Below are positions 62,883 through 64,000 of a DNA stretch of 64,000 nt, piece by piece. Every line of letters begins with the position of its first letter. Position 1 is the stretch's first letter. The position numbers and the translations under genes were made by a program. Where the stretch lies: NCBI RefSeq assembly GCF_000685075.1, contig NZ_BAYD01000056.1:1-64000 (forward strand), in the 5' to 3' direction. Under the pieces are notes generated by a model. The model did no database searches. It saw nothing but the letters and a program-made list of their open reading frames with translations, and had not been told where the DNA came from. Origin of the DNA: Paraburkholderia oxyphila NBRC 105797. GTDB lineage: Bacteria > Pseudomonadota > Gammaproteobacteria > Burkholderiales > Burkholderiaceae.

Positions 62883-62902
62883 CTCACCTTCGAAGGTGAG
62901 CG
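62883..62902. repeat. Perfect 20-bp palindrome
   Basis: GCTCACCTTCGAAGGTGAGC reads the same on both strands. It lies 22 bases after the ThDP-enzyme stop and 8 bases before the terminator, so it may be part of the termination region or a protein site. Confidence 0.7.
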
Positions 62903-62910
62903 TCCAAACA

Positions 62911-62948
62911 AAAGCCCCGCAGGTTTTTAAGGCCTGCGGGGTTTTTTC
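62911..62948. terminator. Bidirectional terminator
   Basis: CCCCGCAGG / CCTGCGGGG with flanking AAAA and TTTTTT serves the convergent ThDP-enzyme and binding-protein genes. Confidence 0.93.
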
Positions 62949-62981
62949 ACATCAACTGCCTGTCAACTGCGAGTGAGCGGC

Positions 62982-64000
62982 TTACTTGCCACCCACGCTC
63001 TGCAGCGTCGTCCACTTGCCGTCGACCACCTTGTACAGCGTGATGCCGCCGTTCTTCAGGTCGCCCTTCGAGTCGTATGCGAGATCCTTCGTCGTCACGG
63101 CCGGCATGCTGGTCTTCGCGAGGAACGGCAGATACTTCGCCGGGTCCGTCGAGTTTGCCGCCTTCATGGCCGCGAACATCGCCATCGCGCCGTCGTAGGC
63201 GTACGGCGAGTAGGTCTGGACGTCTTCGCCAAAGCGCTTCTTGTACTTCGCGACATAGGCGCTGCCGCCCGGCATTTCGTCCATCGGCAGGCCGGCGAGC
63301 GATGCCACCGTGCCGTTCGCCGCGTCACCCGCGATCTTCAGGAAAGTCGGCGTGTGCACCATTTCGCCGCCCATCAGCGGGGCCGTGATACCCAACGACT
63401 TCATCTGCTTGACCATCGGGCCGGCTTGCGAATCGGCGCCGCCGTAGTAGATCAGGTCCGGCTTCTGCGCCTTCAGCTTGGTCAAGATCGACTTGAAGTC
63501 CACGGCCTTGTCGTTCGTGTACTCGCGGTCGATGATCGTGCCGCCCGCGTCCTTCGCGGCCTTCGCGAACTGGTCGGCGAGACCCTGGCCGTAGGCCGTG
63601 CGGTCGTCAACCACCGCGATCTTCTTCATGCCCAGGTTCTTCACCGCGAACGTGCCCGCGACCGAACCTTGCTGCGTGTCCGAGGTCATCATGCGGAACG
63701 TCGTCTTGAAGCCTTGCTGCGTGTATTCCGGCGCCGTCGCCATCGCGATTTCGGGGATGCCCGCATTCGCGTAAATGCGCGAGGCCGGAATCGTCGTGCC
63801 CGAGTTGAAGTGGCCGAGCATGCCCTTGATGCCGTCGTCCACGAGCTTTTGCGCGACCGTCGTGCCCGTGCGCGGGTCGGCCTGGTCGTCGGCTGCATCC
63901 AGCACGAAGTGCACCGGCTTGCCGCCGATCACCGGCTTGGTCGCGTTCATGTCTTCGACCGCGAGCGTGATGCCGTTCTGGAAGTCCTTGCCGTAGTGCG
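62982..64000 (-). CDS. Branched-chain amino acid ABC transporter substrate-binding protein (partial, runs off the right edge)
   Basis: The visible 339 residues are the main body of a LivJ-type periplasmic binding protein: VHFVLDAADDQADPRTGTTV, GMLGHFNSGTTIPASRIYAN, KKIAVVDDRTAYGQGLADQF, ADSQAGPMVKQMKSLGI and YSPYAYDGAMAMFAAM. The signal peptide and first residues lie beyond 64000; the frame is open to the edge. It delivers leucine, isoleucine, valine or related amino acids to an ABC importer. Confidence 0.94.
   Translation of the reverse strand, partial: HYGKDFQNGITLAVEDMNATKPVIGGKPVHFVLDAADDQADPRTGTTVAQKLVDDGIKGMLGHFNSGTTIPASRIYANAGIPEIAMATAPEYTQQGFKTTFRMMTSDTQQGSVAGTFAVKNLGMKKIAVVDDRTAYGQGLADQFAKAAKDAGGTIIDREYTNDKAVDFKSILTKLKAQKPDLIYYGGADSQAGPMVKQMKSLGITAPLMGGEMVHTPTFLKIAGDAANGTVASLAGLPMDEMPGGSAYVAKYKKRFGEDVQTYSPYAYDGAMAMFAAMKAANSTDPAKYLPFLAKTSMPAVTTKDLAYDSKGDLKNGGITLYKVVDGKWTTLQSVGGK

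Overview
The window is GC-rich chromosomal DNA from a betaproteobacterium of the Burkholderiaceae, most likely Paraburkholderia or a close relative. The evidence is the flhD-motAB-che order, a short Burkholderia-type H-NS protein, the riboswitch-gcvTHP-sdaA cluster, and FliA (sigma-28) promoters with a CCGTAAA -10 in front of motA and both flagellin genes.

Layout. (1) 1-10.9 kb, minus strand: chemotaxis and motor operon flhD, motA, motB, cheY, cheA, cheW, an MCP, cheR, cheD, cheB (cut by the window edge). No flhC lies beside flhD. (2) 11.5-20.1 kb: housekeeping genes, namely a GT4 glycosyltransferase, H-NS, aquaporin Z, a histidine phosphatase, a HAD phosphatase, a BadF-type sugar kinase, the Tag DNA glycosylase, rpsU and an aldo/keto reductase. 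(3) 20.2-30.6 kb: flagellar filament locus with fliT, fliD (carrying an internal duplication), two tandem flagellin genes each with its own FliA promoter, and TPR glycosyltransferase and methyltransferase genes that probably modify flagellin. (4) 31-35.7 kb: a Tat-exported phosphocholine-specific phospholipase C, a small lipoprotein, a LysR regulator, and an unrecognised protein with a caspase-like His-Gly/Cys pattern.

(5) 35.9-47.46 kb is the accessory core. A functional tRNA-Arg(CCG) at 47385-47460 has two further copies of its 3' half, at 38173-38220 and 35925-35969, so two elements have inserted in tandem. The inner 9.2-kb element (38173-47432) looks like a phage satellite. It has a tyrosine integrase, an AlpA-type regulator, an HTH protein, a terminase-small-subunit-like protein, a tape-measure-like protein, a serine recombinase and a PrtN-type activator, but no capsid, portal, large terminase, baseplate or lysis genes. 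Between int and alpA lie two near-identical promoter / roughly 60-nt transcript / terminator modules, possibly twin small RNAs. The outer 2.2-kb remnant carries a translationally coupled effector/immunity-like pair and a dead hicA fragment.

(6) 47.8-64 kb returns to core chromosome: a dihaem cytochrome c, a Rep/UvrD helicase, a Gfo/Idh/MocA oxidoreductase, a lipoprotein, a tandem glycine riboswitch controlling gcvT-gcvH-gcvP, an alginate-lyase-family protein, L-serine ammonia-lyase, a ThDP enzyme of the acetolactate synthase type, and a branched-chain amino-acid binding protein cut by the right edge.
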